Origin: DATFML01 sp964571225
GTDB lineage: Bacteria; Pseudomonadota; Gammaproteobacteria; DATFLG01
Direction of reading: 5' to 3'
DNA length: 30,116 nucleotides
NCBI GenBank assembly: GCA_964571225.1
Contig: CAZNBB010000040.1
Coordinates: 1-30,116 of the forward strand
The translations under genes were made by a program, and so were the position numbers. Position 1 is the stretch's first letter. Each line of letters opens with the position of its first letter. Below, in pieces: positions 1 to 6,285 of the stretch. The notes below the pieces were generated by a model that saw nothing but the letters and a program-made list of their open reading frames with translations, did no database searches and had not been told where the DNA came from.

Positions 1-84
1 CAGCGGGTCTTCGTCACCCATTACCAGAACCGCCCCCACGGCTGCCGGGACGAACGCCCGGAGCACTGGCGGCGGTATCTCTAA
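1..84 (+). CDS. 3' end of an unidentified protein gene (partial)
   Basis: An open frame enters from the left edge and ends at the TAA at 82-84. It encodes 27 residues ending HWRRYL, rich in Arg, His and Glu. I do not recognise the family from so short a tail. The frame is open from base 1, and the stop lies only 10 bases before the first CCACGGAA repeat arm, which is where such repeats normally sit relative to genes. It could still be chance reading frame. Confidence 0.45.
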   Translation, partial: QRVFVTHYQNRPHGCRDERPEHWRRYL

Positions 85-94
85 ACGTCTTAAG

Positions 95-431
95 AAAAGC
101 GCCACGGAAGACACGGAAAGCACGGAAAACGGCTAGCCACTTACCGACCCGCACCGGCGGATGGCAGTCGATCGATGAGGCCACAGCGGCTCCCGGCACG
201 GAAAAGAAGAATACCTCCATTTGGTACCATGGCGATGCTGGCAAACATCAACTCCGATACGCCACGGAACCGGATTCGTTGTGCCTGTCGCAGTCTCTCC
301 GGTGCAATGCGCTGCGCTTATTTGCACCCATGTTTATCACAGTGCGCGTCACGAACATTCATTTGTCCGTGTTTTCCGTGTCTTCCGTGGCGCTTTTGAA
401 TTCGCCTTTGCGTGGGTTCCGTGGCGCCTTT
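95..431. repeat. Repeat block A: CCACGGAA inverted-repeat element between the upstream gene and moeB
   Basis: This block fills most of the gene-free stretch 85-478. The left arm (95-127) reads AAAAGCGCCACGGAAG and continues as CACGGAA units. The right arm (365-397) is its reverse complement, with about one mismatch over the first 31 bases. A further GGGTTCCGTGG unit lies at 414-424. The interior segment 197-264 aligns by eye at roughly 70% with 4401-4469 in block C, so the element is more than its arrays. I see no transposase and no clear target-site duplication. Confidence 0.8.
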
Positions 432-444
432 GTTGCTGTACTAT
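417..444 (+). promoter_or_regulatory. Possible sigma70 promoter for moeB
   Basis: TTCCGT (417-422), 16 bases, then TACTAT (439-444), about 35 bases before the ATG at 479. The -35-like hexamer lies inside the last TTCCGTGG unit of repeat block A, so the repeat may contribute to the promoter. The match to consensus is modest and the call is weak. Confidence 0.25.
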
Positions 445-478
445 CATTGCAGTCCCCCATAATCACCAGACGCAGACC

Positions 479-1228
479 ATGGACCACGACGCTCTGCTCC
501 GTTACAGCCGCCAGATCCTGCTGCCCGCCGTCGGGTTGGAAGGACAGGAACGATTGCTGGACTCGCGGGTGCTGATCGTGGGCGCCGGGGGGCTAGGGTC
601 GCCGGCGGCGCTTTATCTGGCCGCGGCGGGCGTCGGCCATATCACCATCGCCGACCACGACGAGGTGGATCTGTCCAACCTGCAGCGCCAGCTGCTGCAT
701 CGCCATCAGGACCTGGGGCGCCTCAAAGTGGACTCGGCCCGCGACTCCCTGCAGTCCCTGAACCCCGATGTGTCCGTTTCGGTCGTCAACGAACGGCTGG
801 CCGGCCAGCGCCTTGACGAGCAGGTGTCACAGGTGGATCTGGTGGTCGATGCCAGCGACAACTTCACCACCCGTTTTGCCATCAACGCCGCCTGCGTGCG
901 CCACCGCGTACCGCTGGTCTCCGGCGCCGCCATCCGCATGGAAGGTCAGGTTGCCGTGTTTCGCCCCGGGCAGCCCGAGAGTCCCTGCTACCGCTGCCTG
1001 TATAAGGAAGCCGACGAGCCGGACCAGACCTGTGCCTCCAACGGTGTGCTGGCCCCGGTGGTGGGCGTCATCGGCAGCCTGCAGGCCCTGGAAGCCATCA
1101 AGGTGCTGTTGGACCTGGGCGAGTCCCTGTGCGGGCGCCTGCTGCTGTTCGATGCCACCAGCCTCGAATGGCGCACCCTGCGCCTGCGCAAGGACCCGGC
1201 CTGCCCGGTGTGCGGCAACCCGCCCTAG
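479..1228 (+). CDS. moeB: MoeB/ThiF/HesA-family E1-like adenylyltransferase
   Basis: This 249-aa protein has the normal MoeB length. It adenylates the C-terminal Gly-Gly of a small sulfur carrier (MoaD or ThiS type) for molybdopterin or thiamin biosynthesis. Visible are the nucleotide-binding GAGGLG (35-40), the Asp of VVDASDN (about 124), two zinc CxxC pairs (C170/C173 and C242/C245), and a conserved C185 before the GVLAPVVGVIGS segment. The frame is open further upstream, but that part only translates repeat block A. ATG 479 gives the family N-terminus, MDHDALLRYSRQI. A JAMM peptidase lies 1.6 kb downstream, a known association with E1-like proteins. The exact carrier substrate (MoaD, ThiS or other) cannot be told from sequence. 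Confidence 0.9.
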   Translation: MDHDALLRYSRQILLPAVGLEGQERLLDSRVLIVGAGGLGSPAALYLAAAGVGHITIADHDEVDLSNLQRQLLHRHQDLGRLKVDSARDSLQSLNPDVSVSVVNERLAGQRLDEQVSQVDLVVDASDNFTTRFAINAACVRHRVPLVSGAAIRMEGQVAVFRPGQPESPCYRCLYKEADEPDQTCASNGVLAPVVGVIGSLQALEAIKVLLDLGESLCGRLLLFDATSLEWRTLRLRKDPACPVCGNPP

Positions 1229-1250
1229 ACCAACGGCGCCGGCCCGTCTG

Positions 1251-1600
1251 TGGAAGAGCCACGGAATCCACGGAATCCACGGAAGGGAAAAAGGTAAAGG
1301 CACAAGCGCCACGGAAGACACGGAAAGCACGGACGGGAGATCGGTGTAAGGATCCGTGGCCCATTCGGCTTAGTGGCCGGGGCATGCCGGGTACGTGCGC
1401 AAGAGCCACGGAACCCACGGAANNNNNNNNNNNNNNNNNNNNNNNNNNNNNNNNNNNNNNNNNNNNNNNNNNNNNNNNNNNNNNNNNNNNNNNNNNNNNN
1501 NNNNNNNNNNNNNNNNNNNNNNAAGCCGATCGGCCGATAGGCGTGCACCCGCAATCGAAGATTTCTTTCCGTGCTTTCCGTGCTTTCCGTGGCGCATTTT
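1251..1600. repeat. Repeat block B: composite CCACGGAA element, interrupted by an assembly gap
   Basis: This block occupies the gene-free stretch 1229-1622. 1251-1290 carries three 9-base units of the form CCACGGAAT. A linker follows, then 1309-1340 carries the mixed GCCACGGAAGACACGG units and an ACGGGAGA tail. 1377-1422 contains GCATGCCGGGTA and AGAGCCACGGAACCC and runs into the Ns. After the gap, 1563-1594 has the opposite orientation (TTTCCGTGC units ending CCGTGGCGC). 1254-1346 reappears reverse-complemented at 4484-4575, and 1377-1422 at 4315-4360, so blocks B and C are inverted copies. Confidence 0.8.
1423..1522. other. Assembly gap of 100 Ns
   Basis: One hundred consecutive Ns, the conventional length for a gap of unknown size, fall inside repeat block B immediately after a CCACGGAA unit. 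The repeat probably caused the assembly break. By comparison with block C the missing bases should begin with a further TCCACGGAA-type unit. Any reading frame drawn across the Ns is meaningless. Confidence 0.97.
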
Positions 1601-1622
1601 TGTTTTTTTGAGGCCCACCGCA

Positions 1623-2486
1623 TCACAGACCGGAATCGCGCAGTGCAGCCTCCATCCACTCGCGGGTGCGGGGGATATAGTGGGCCAGCCCCTCCAGCAC
1701 GCCGGCGCAATAGTTGCCGTTCATGCCGAGAAATCCCCCGTGGGCCAGGTAGAGCTGACCTTCGTGGCCCGCCGCCCGGGCCAGACGCTCGGCCTCTTCC
1801 CGCACCTGGTCCTGGGCGTTGGCAACCAGAATGCCCTGCAGCTCGCTGGTCAGCACGGGCAGGTCGTTGCCGCTGTCGCCGGCAAATACCGTGTCGGTCA
1901 GAGCGAAACCATGGGTCTGCATCAGGAAACGCAACGCCCCCAGCTTGGTCGCCGTCTCCGGCAGCACGTCCAGCAGCCCGGTATCGGAAGTCTCGTCCAT
2001 GCTCCAGATAAGGCTGGCCCGCACCCCGCGCCCCGCCAGGCGCCGCTTCATCTCCGCCAGCAGCGCGTTCCGGTCGATGTCGGTGGCGGTGTAGTAGCTC
2101 AGCTTGTGATTCATCTGCCGAGCGGGCTCCTGCAACCGCAGGTCCTGCAGATCCTCGAACAACGGCATCAGCTGCGAGCCGGTATAACCATTCCAGCACG
2201 GTGCAATGGCGTCGCCCCATTGTGTCCACGACACCCAGCGTCCGCCTTCGCGGTAATAGATGGTGGAACCCACATCACCGATGACATAGGTAGGCACAGG
2301 AACATCGAACTCCGCGATGGCGGCATCCACCAGCGCCAGGTGGCGGCCGCTCACATAGGCCAGCGCGATCTCGGCACGCCGCCCCATGGCCCGCAGCAGC
2401 GGCCTGGCCGCAGGGGATTCCTCCTGCGTGCCGTTCGGCAGCAGGGTGCGATCCAGGTCGCTGGCCAACAGGATATGCGGATTCAA
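1623..2486 (-). CDS. HAD-superfamily (IIB) hydrolase, sucrose-6-phosphate phosphatase-like
   Basis: The 287-aa product has all four HAD signatures: motif I DLDRT with nucleophile D10 and acid/base D12, motif II in VSGR (45-48), motif III K181, and motif IV GDSGND (203-208). Its overall pattern, with NHKLSYY near 126-132 and NYCAGVLEGL near 258-267, fits the S6PP group that dephosphorylates sucrose-6-phosphate or related sugar phosphates. The initiator is TTG at 2486: GAGGGA lies 8 bases upstream, and the protein starts just before motif I, as is usual. An ATG a few bases earlier is out of frame and stops after two codons. No sucrose-phosphate synthase lies in the window, so the substrate is inferred. 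Compatible-solute metabolism in a salt-adapted host is a possible role. Confidence 0.82.
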   Translation of the reverse strand: MNPHILLASDLDRTLLPNGTQEESPAARPLLRAMGRRAEIALAYVSGRHLALVDAAIAEFDVPVPTYVIGDVGSTIYYREGGRWVSWTQWGDAIAPCWNGYTGSQLMPLFEDLQDLRLQEPARQMNHKLSYYTATDIDRNALLAEMKRRLAGRGVRASLIWSMDETSDTGLLDVLPETATKLGALRFLMQTHGFALTDTVFAGDSGNDLPVLTSELQGILVANAQDQVREEAERLARAAGHEGQLYLAHGGFLGMNGNYCAGVLEGLAHYIPRTREWMEAALRDSGL

Positions 2487-2667
2487 TGGATCATTCCCTC
2501 GCGCTCACGACACCGTCACGCCGACGCTGTCGGGCAACCGAACGGAGTTATGGAAACGCAACGGGTCATGTGTCGGACTTCATATGTGCATCGCCTCTCT
2601 GTGGCGCCGGCTGCGGGGCGGCTTCGGGTGCGGGGCGTCGGGCGTGTTAGCGGTCCTTCCGGGCTGT

Positions 2668-2702
2668 TGTTGGGCTTCGGGCTGCTCAGCCCAACCTACG
2701 GC
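2668..2702. repeat. Dispersed TTGGGCT...AGCCCAACCTACG hairpin repeat
   Basis: GTTGGGCT (2669-2676) and AGCCCAAC (2688-2695) form a perfect 8-bp stem with an 11-base loop, followed by CTACG. A very similar intergenic hairpin recurs in many beta- and gammaproteobacterial genomes. It lies in the gene-free stretch 2487-2829 between two divergently transcribed genes, so it is not a terminator for either. Apart from it I see no convincing signal in that stretch. Confidence 0.6.
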
Positions 2703-2829
2703 GGGTTTGCAGCGGCCGTCACTGCAGGCATATTAACCGGGCAGGCCACAGGACCCGAAAACCGGCGTTGCTCGGCATCGGCTGTGGTCGCAGAGTCGCC
2801 ACGCAGCCGCCCGGGGAATCGATCTGCCC

Positions 2830-3237
2830 ATGACCCGCGTAACCATCCCCGAATCACTGCTGGTGTGCATGCAAACCCATGCCGCGCAATCCCCGACTGT
2901 CGAAGTCTGCGGCCTGCTGGGAGCGCGCCGCGGGGTGCCGGTCAGCTGCTATCCCGTCGACAATGCCGCTCGAGATCCGGCAGCGCGGTTCGACATGGAT
3001 ACCCGGGGCCAGCTGGATGCCATGCGCACCATGCGTGAGCGTGGCGAAACCCTGTTCGCCATCTACCATTCCCATCCCCGCGGTCCGTCCTCACCTTCGG
3101 CGGTAGACCTGCAGGAGGCCGCCTATCCCCAGGTCCTGTATCTGATCCTCTCACCGGGCCGGCGGGGTTTTGAAGTGCGCGCCTGGCGGCTGGCAGCATC
3201 GCGGTTCGTCGCCGTGGACCTCATCGCCGAGCGGTAG
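2830..3237 (+). CDS. M67 (JAMM/Mov34) metallopeptidase
   Basis: A compact 135-aa JAMM domain. It carries the full zinc signature: E25 in EVCGLL, then H80-x-H82, seven residues, S90, two residues, D93. Bacterial stand-alone JAMM proteins of this size trim residues from, or release, ubiquitin-like sulfur carriers so their Gly-Gly end can be used, as described for Mec+ with CysO and for QbsD. The MoeB-like E1 at 479-1228 on the same strand supports a role in sulfur-carrier activation. No carrier protein gene is visible here. The ribosome-binding site (GGGGAA, about 10 bases upstream) is mediocre. Confidence 0.88.
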   Translation: MTRVTIPESLLVCMQTHAAQSPTVEVCGLLGARRGVPVSCYPVDNAARDPAARFDMDTRGQLDAMRTMRERGETLFAIYHSHPRGPSSPSAVDLQEAAYPQVLYLILSPGRRGFEVRAWRLAASRFVAVDLIAER

Positions 3238-3238
3238 A

Positions 3239-3257
3239 CGACGGGCGATCACCGTCG
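3239..3257. terminator. Possible bidirectional hairpin between converging genes
   Basis: CGACGG (3239-3244) pairs with CCGTCG (3252-3257) across a 7-base loop, one base after the JAMM gene stop and 10 bases from the hslO stop. There is no T-tract on either side, so intrinsic termination is uncertain. Confidence 0.3.
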
Positions 3258-3267
3258 GCCGGGCCGG

Positions 3268-4143
3268 TCAATGGCGTGTCGGAGGTACGTCCGGCTGATC
3301 GGCGGCGGCGAACAGCTCTTCCACGTCCACGGGATCGAATACGTAACGCTGGTTGCAGAACTCGCAATGGGATTCCACCACCCCCTCCTCATCGAGGATG
3401 GAACGCACCTCGTCGTAGCCCAGCCCACGCAGCACCCGGGCGATGCGCTGGCGGGAACAACCGCAACGGAAGCTCATGGGCTCCGGATCGAACACCCGGA
3501 CGTCCTCTTCATGAAACAGACGCCGCACGACCTCCCGGGGCGGCAGTTCCAGCAGTTCTTCGCTGGTGAGCGTGGAACCCAGGTGCAACGCCCGCCCCCA
3601 GGCATCGGGATCGGGTTCCGGCCCGGGCAGTGCCTGCAGCAGCATGCCGGCCGCCCGCGTGCCATCCGCCGCCAGCCACAGCCGGGTGGGAAGCTGCTCG
3701 GAACGGTCGAAGTAATCCTCCAGCGCCGCGGAAAGGGTGCGGTGGCCCTCCAAGGGCACAATCCCCTGGTAGCGCTCGCGTCCCAGCCCCGGATCAAGAG
3801 TGATTGCGAGACGCCCCGGCCCGACAATGCGCTCGAATGACTGGGCCGGCACCTCGCCCTTCCACTGCGCCATGCCGCGCAGGGTGCGCCCGGACTCCGC
3901 CTGCACCACCAGCAGCCGCACGGGCCCTTCGCTCTGGACCTGCACGATCAGCGAACCATCGGTCTTCACCGTCGCCGCCAGCAGCGCCGCGGCGGCCATG
4001 GCCTCGCCCAGCAGGTCGCGCACCGGGGCCGGATAGTCATGGCGCTCCAGCACCGCCCGCCAGGTCGCGTCCAGGTGAACCAGCTCACCGCGCACGTTGG
4101 TCCGCTCCAGCACGAAGCGCTGCAGGGTATCGCCTTCCATCAT
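3268..4143 (-). CDS. hslO: Hsp33 redox-regulated chaperone
   Basis: The 291-aa product matches Hsp33 in length and layout. A long N-terminal substrate-binding domain is followed by a C-terminal redox switch with CGC (C227, C229) and, 30 residues on, CEFC (C260, C263). The four cysteines bind zinc when reduced; oxidation forms disulfides, releases zinc and activates a holdase that protects unfolding proteins in the cytosol. Two adjacent ATGs (4143 and 4140) could start it, and neither has a strong ribosome-binding site. It is the distal gene of the minus-strand run gatC-gatA-gatB-hslO, but 461 bases of repeat DNA separate it from gatB, so independent expression is likely. Confidence 0.95.
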   Translation of the reverse strand: MMEGDTLQRFVLERTNVRGELVHLDATWRAVLERHDYPAPVRDLLGEAMAAAALLAATVKTDGSLIVQVQSEGPVRLLVVQAESGRTLRGMAQWKGEVPAQSFERIVGPGRLAITLDPGLGRERYQGIVPLEGHRTLSAALEDYFDRSEQLPTRLWLAADGTRAAGMLLQALPGPEPDPDAWGRALHLGSTLTSEELLELPPREVVRRLFHEEDVRVFDPEPMSFRCGCSRQRIARVLRGLGYDEVRSILDEEGVVESHCEFCNQRYVFDPVDVEELFAAADQPDVPPTRH

Positions 4144-4204
4144 ATGCCGTACTCTGCGGGCGCACGATTCACGAACGGATTACCCACTCATCGAAAACTG
4201 GAAA

Positions 4205-4575
4205 AAATGCGCCACGGAAAGCACGGAAATAAATCTTCGTTTTCAGGCGCGGCAGGATAGATGGACCAACCTGTTTCCCATGGCGTCCTGGTCTAATCCA
4301 AGTTCTTGCTTCCGTGGATTCCGTGGGTTCCGTGGCTCTTGCAGACATACCCGGCATGCCCAGCCCATAAAGCGAAATTCGCCACGGAAAGCACTGAAGA
4401 CACGGAAAAGAAAAATCGTTCATGCGGTACCACACGGCGAGAGCGATAGACATCAGTTTCAATACGCCAACACTCTCTACACCCTTCTCCCGTCCGTGCT
4501 TTCCGTGTCTTCCGTGGCGCCTTTGCTTTTACCTCTTCCGTTCCGTGGATTCCGTGGGTTCCGTGGCTCTTATTA
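4205..4575. repeat. Repeat block C: composite CCACGGAA element between hslO and gatB
   Basis: This fills most of the gene-free stretch 4144-4604. Components are CGCCACGGAAAGCACGG units at 4208-4227; reverse-orientation TTCCGTGGATTCCGTGG units at 4310-4338 followed by ACCCGGCATGCC; forward units at 4380-4408; a core 4401-4469 homologous to 197-264 in block A; and reverse units at 4494-4520 and 4541-4570. The last 90 bases are the reverse complement of 1254-1346 in block B. Arms of opposite orientation could fold into large hairpins or support recombination. Confidence 0.8.
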
Positions 4576-4604
4576 ATCAGCACAGGTCCGATCGGACAGA
4601 ACGG

Positions 4605-6041
4605 CTAGCCCTGCAGAAGCTTCTTCAGCAGGGCGTTCACCTGGCCCGGGTTGGCCTTCCCCTGGGTCGCCTTCATCACCTGGCCGACAAAGAAGCCGAA
4701 CAGCTTCTCCTGGCCGCCGCGATACTGCTCGAGCTGCTTGGGATTCTTCTCCAGCACCTCGTGGATGATGGTCTCGATGGCGCCGGTGTCGGTAATCTGC
4801 TTCAGGCCCTTCTGCTCGATCACCTGGTCGGCGTCGCCTTCGCCGGCCCACATGGACTCGAAGACCTGCTTGGCGATCTTCCCGGAGATGGTGTCGTCGG
4901 CGATGCGCTTGATCAGCCCGCCCAGCTGCACCGCACCCACCGGGCTTTCGGTGACCTCGAGTCCGTCCTTGTTTAGATATCCGGACAACTCGCCCATCAC
5001 CCAGTTGGCGGCCAACTTGGGATCGCAGTCGGCACTCTCAACCACCATTTCGTAGTAGTCCGCCATTTCCCGGGTGGCGGTCAGCACCCCGGCGTCGTAG
5101 GGGGACAGGCTGTACTGTTCGACGAAGCGGGTCTTCTTGGCGTCGGGCAGCTCGGGCAGGTTTTTCTCGACGCCGGCGATGAAAGTGTCTTCCAGCTCCA
5201 GGGGCAGCAGGTCCGGGTCGGGGAAGTACCGGTAGTCGTTGGCCTCCTCCTTGGCGCGCATGGAACGGGTCTCGCCCTTGTCGGCATCGTACAGCCGGGT
5301 CTCCTGGACCACCTTGCCGCCGCCTTCCAGCACGTCGATCTGGCGCTCCACCTCGAAGTTGATGGCCCGCTCCACGAACCGGAAGGAGTTCAGGTTCTTG
5401 ATCTCGGCGCGCGTGCCGAACTCGTGGCGGCCCTTTACCCGCACCGACACATTGGCGTCGCAGCGGAAGGAACCCTCCTGCATGTTGCCGTCGCAGATCT
5501 CCAGATAGCGCACCAGGGAATGCAGCTTCTTCATATAGGCGATGGCTTCCTTGGCCGAACGCATGTCCGGTTCGGAAACGATCTCCAGCAACGGGGTGCC
5601 GGCACGATTGAGATCGATGCCGGTCATGTCCCGGAACTCCTCGTGCAGGGACTTGCCGGCGTCCTCTTCCAGGTGGGCGCGGGTGATGCCGATGCGCTTT
5701 ACCGTGCCGTCATCGAGCTCAACGTCCATCCAGCCGTCGTGGACGATGGGCAGCTCGTATTGGCTGATCTGGTAGCCCTTGGGCAGGTCCGGATAGAAGT
5801 AGTTCTTGCGGGCGAACACCGAGCGCGGCGCCACCGTGGAATGAGTGGCCAGACCGAACTTGACGGCCATGCGCACGGCCTCTTCGTTGAGCACCGGCAG
5901 CACCCCCGGCAGCCCCAGGTCCACCGCACAGGCCTGGGTGTTGGGAGCGGCGCCGTAGGCCGTCGAGGCCCCCGAAAAGATCTTGCTGGTGGTTGCGAGC
6001 TGCGCGTGGATCTCCAGCCCGATAACCGTTTCCCATTCCAT
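4605..6041 (-). CDS. gatB: Asp-tRNA(Asn)/Glu-tRNA(Gln) amidotransferase subunit B
   Basis: The 478-aa product starts with the hallmark WETVIGLEIHAQL and is full length for GatB. The N-terminal cradle domain binds the mischarged tRNA and carries out the kinase and amidation steps using ammonia channelled from GatA. The helical and YqeY-like tail (roughly 330-478) recognises tRNA and ends with NPGQVNALLKKLL. Start ATG 6041 has AGAGGA 8 bases upstream. In most bacteria gatB follows gatA closely, but here 244 bases with an inverted repeat intervene. Confidence 0.97.
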   Translation of the reverse strand: MEWETVIGLEIHAQLATTSKIFSGASTAYGAAPNTQACAVDLGLPGVLPVLNEEAVRMAVKFGLATHSTVAPRSVFARKNYFYPDLPKGYQISQYELPIVHDGWMDVELDDGTVKRIGITRAHLEEDAGKSLHEEFRDMTGIDLNRAGTPLLEIVSEPDMRSAKEAIAYMKKLHSLVRYLEICDGNMQEGSFRCDANVSVRVKGRHEFGTRAEIKNLNSFRFVERAINFEVERQIDVLEGGGKVVQETRLYDADKGETRSMRAKEEANDYRYFPDPDLLPLELEDTFIAGVEKNLPELPDAKKTRFVEQYSLSPYDAGVLTATREMADYYEMVVESADCDPKLAANWVMGELSGYLNKDGLEVTESPVGAVQLGGLIKRIADDTISGKIAKQVFESMWAGEGDADQVIEQKGLKQITDTGAIETIIHEVLEKNPKQLEQYRGGQEKLFGFFVGQVMKATQGKANPGQVNALLKKLLQG

Positions 6042-6058
6042 CGTTACGTCCTCTTGAA

Positions 6059-6268
6059 TGGTTTGCCACAGAGGTCACAGAGGCCACAGAGAGCACCGCC
6101 GGAGAGTGCGCCAGGGAAAGACGGGCATCACCACCAGGCACCGCTTGCTTTCCCGTCTGCCGCAGTCAGTCTGAACGTGTCCCTGCACCAAGGGGGCCTA
6201 CGATACGCACGCAGCCCCGGCCACAATAATATCGCTGTGCTCTCGGTGACCTCTGTGGCAAGAAAGCT
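6059..6268. repeat. Inverted-repeat insert between gatA and gatB (CCACAGAGG family)
   Basis: The left arm 6062-6098 reads TTGCCACAGAGGTCACAGAGG and onward to GAGAGCAC. The right arm 6237-6265 is its reverse complement, with TTGCCACAGAGGTCAC intact and a 9-base unit fewer. About 140 bases lie between the arms, with no protein-coding content. The architecture (short tandem units in inverted arms around a unique core) matches the CCACGGAA blocks, but the unit sequence differs. It resembles a small non-autonomous element. No target duplication was identified. Confidence 0.7.
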
Positions 6269-6285
6269 GTTGTCGTCCGCCCCGC

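Noticed and set aside
95..431. CRISPR-like array
   Set aside because: The units are 8-9 bases with no regular 25-40 base spacers, and they occur in both orientations. No cas genes are present.
95..1620. Open frames in the repeat blocks giving peptides such as FRVFRGAF, HGKHGKHG or CFPCLPWRF
   Set aside because: They are translations of CCACGGAA units or of Ns, on both strands and in several frames, with no ribosome-binding sites or family similarity.
1395..3038. Long 547-codon plus-strand frame opposite the HAD gene
   Set aside because: It runs through 100 Ns and antisense to a clear HAD gene; it is a GC-rich shadow frame.
4586..4597. GTCCGATCGGAC palindrome next to the gatB stop as a terminator
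   Set aside because: It is self-complementary without a loop, so it cannot form a normal hairpin, and no T-tract follows.
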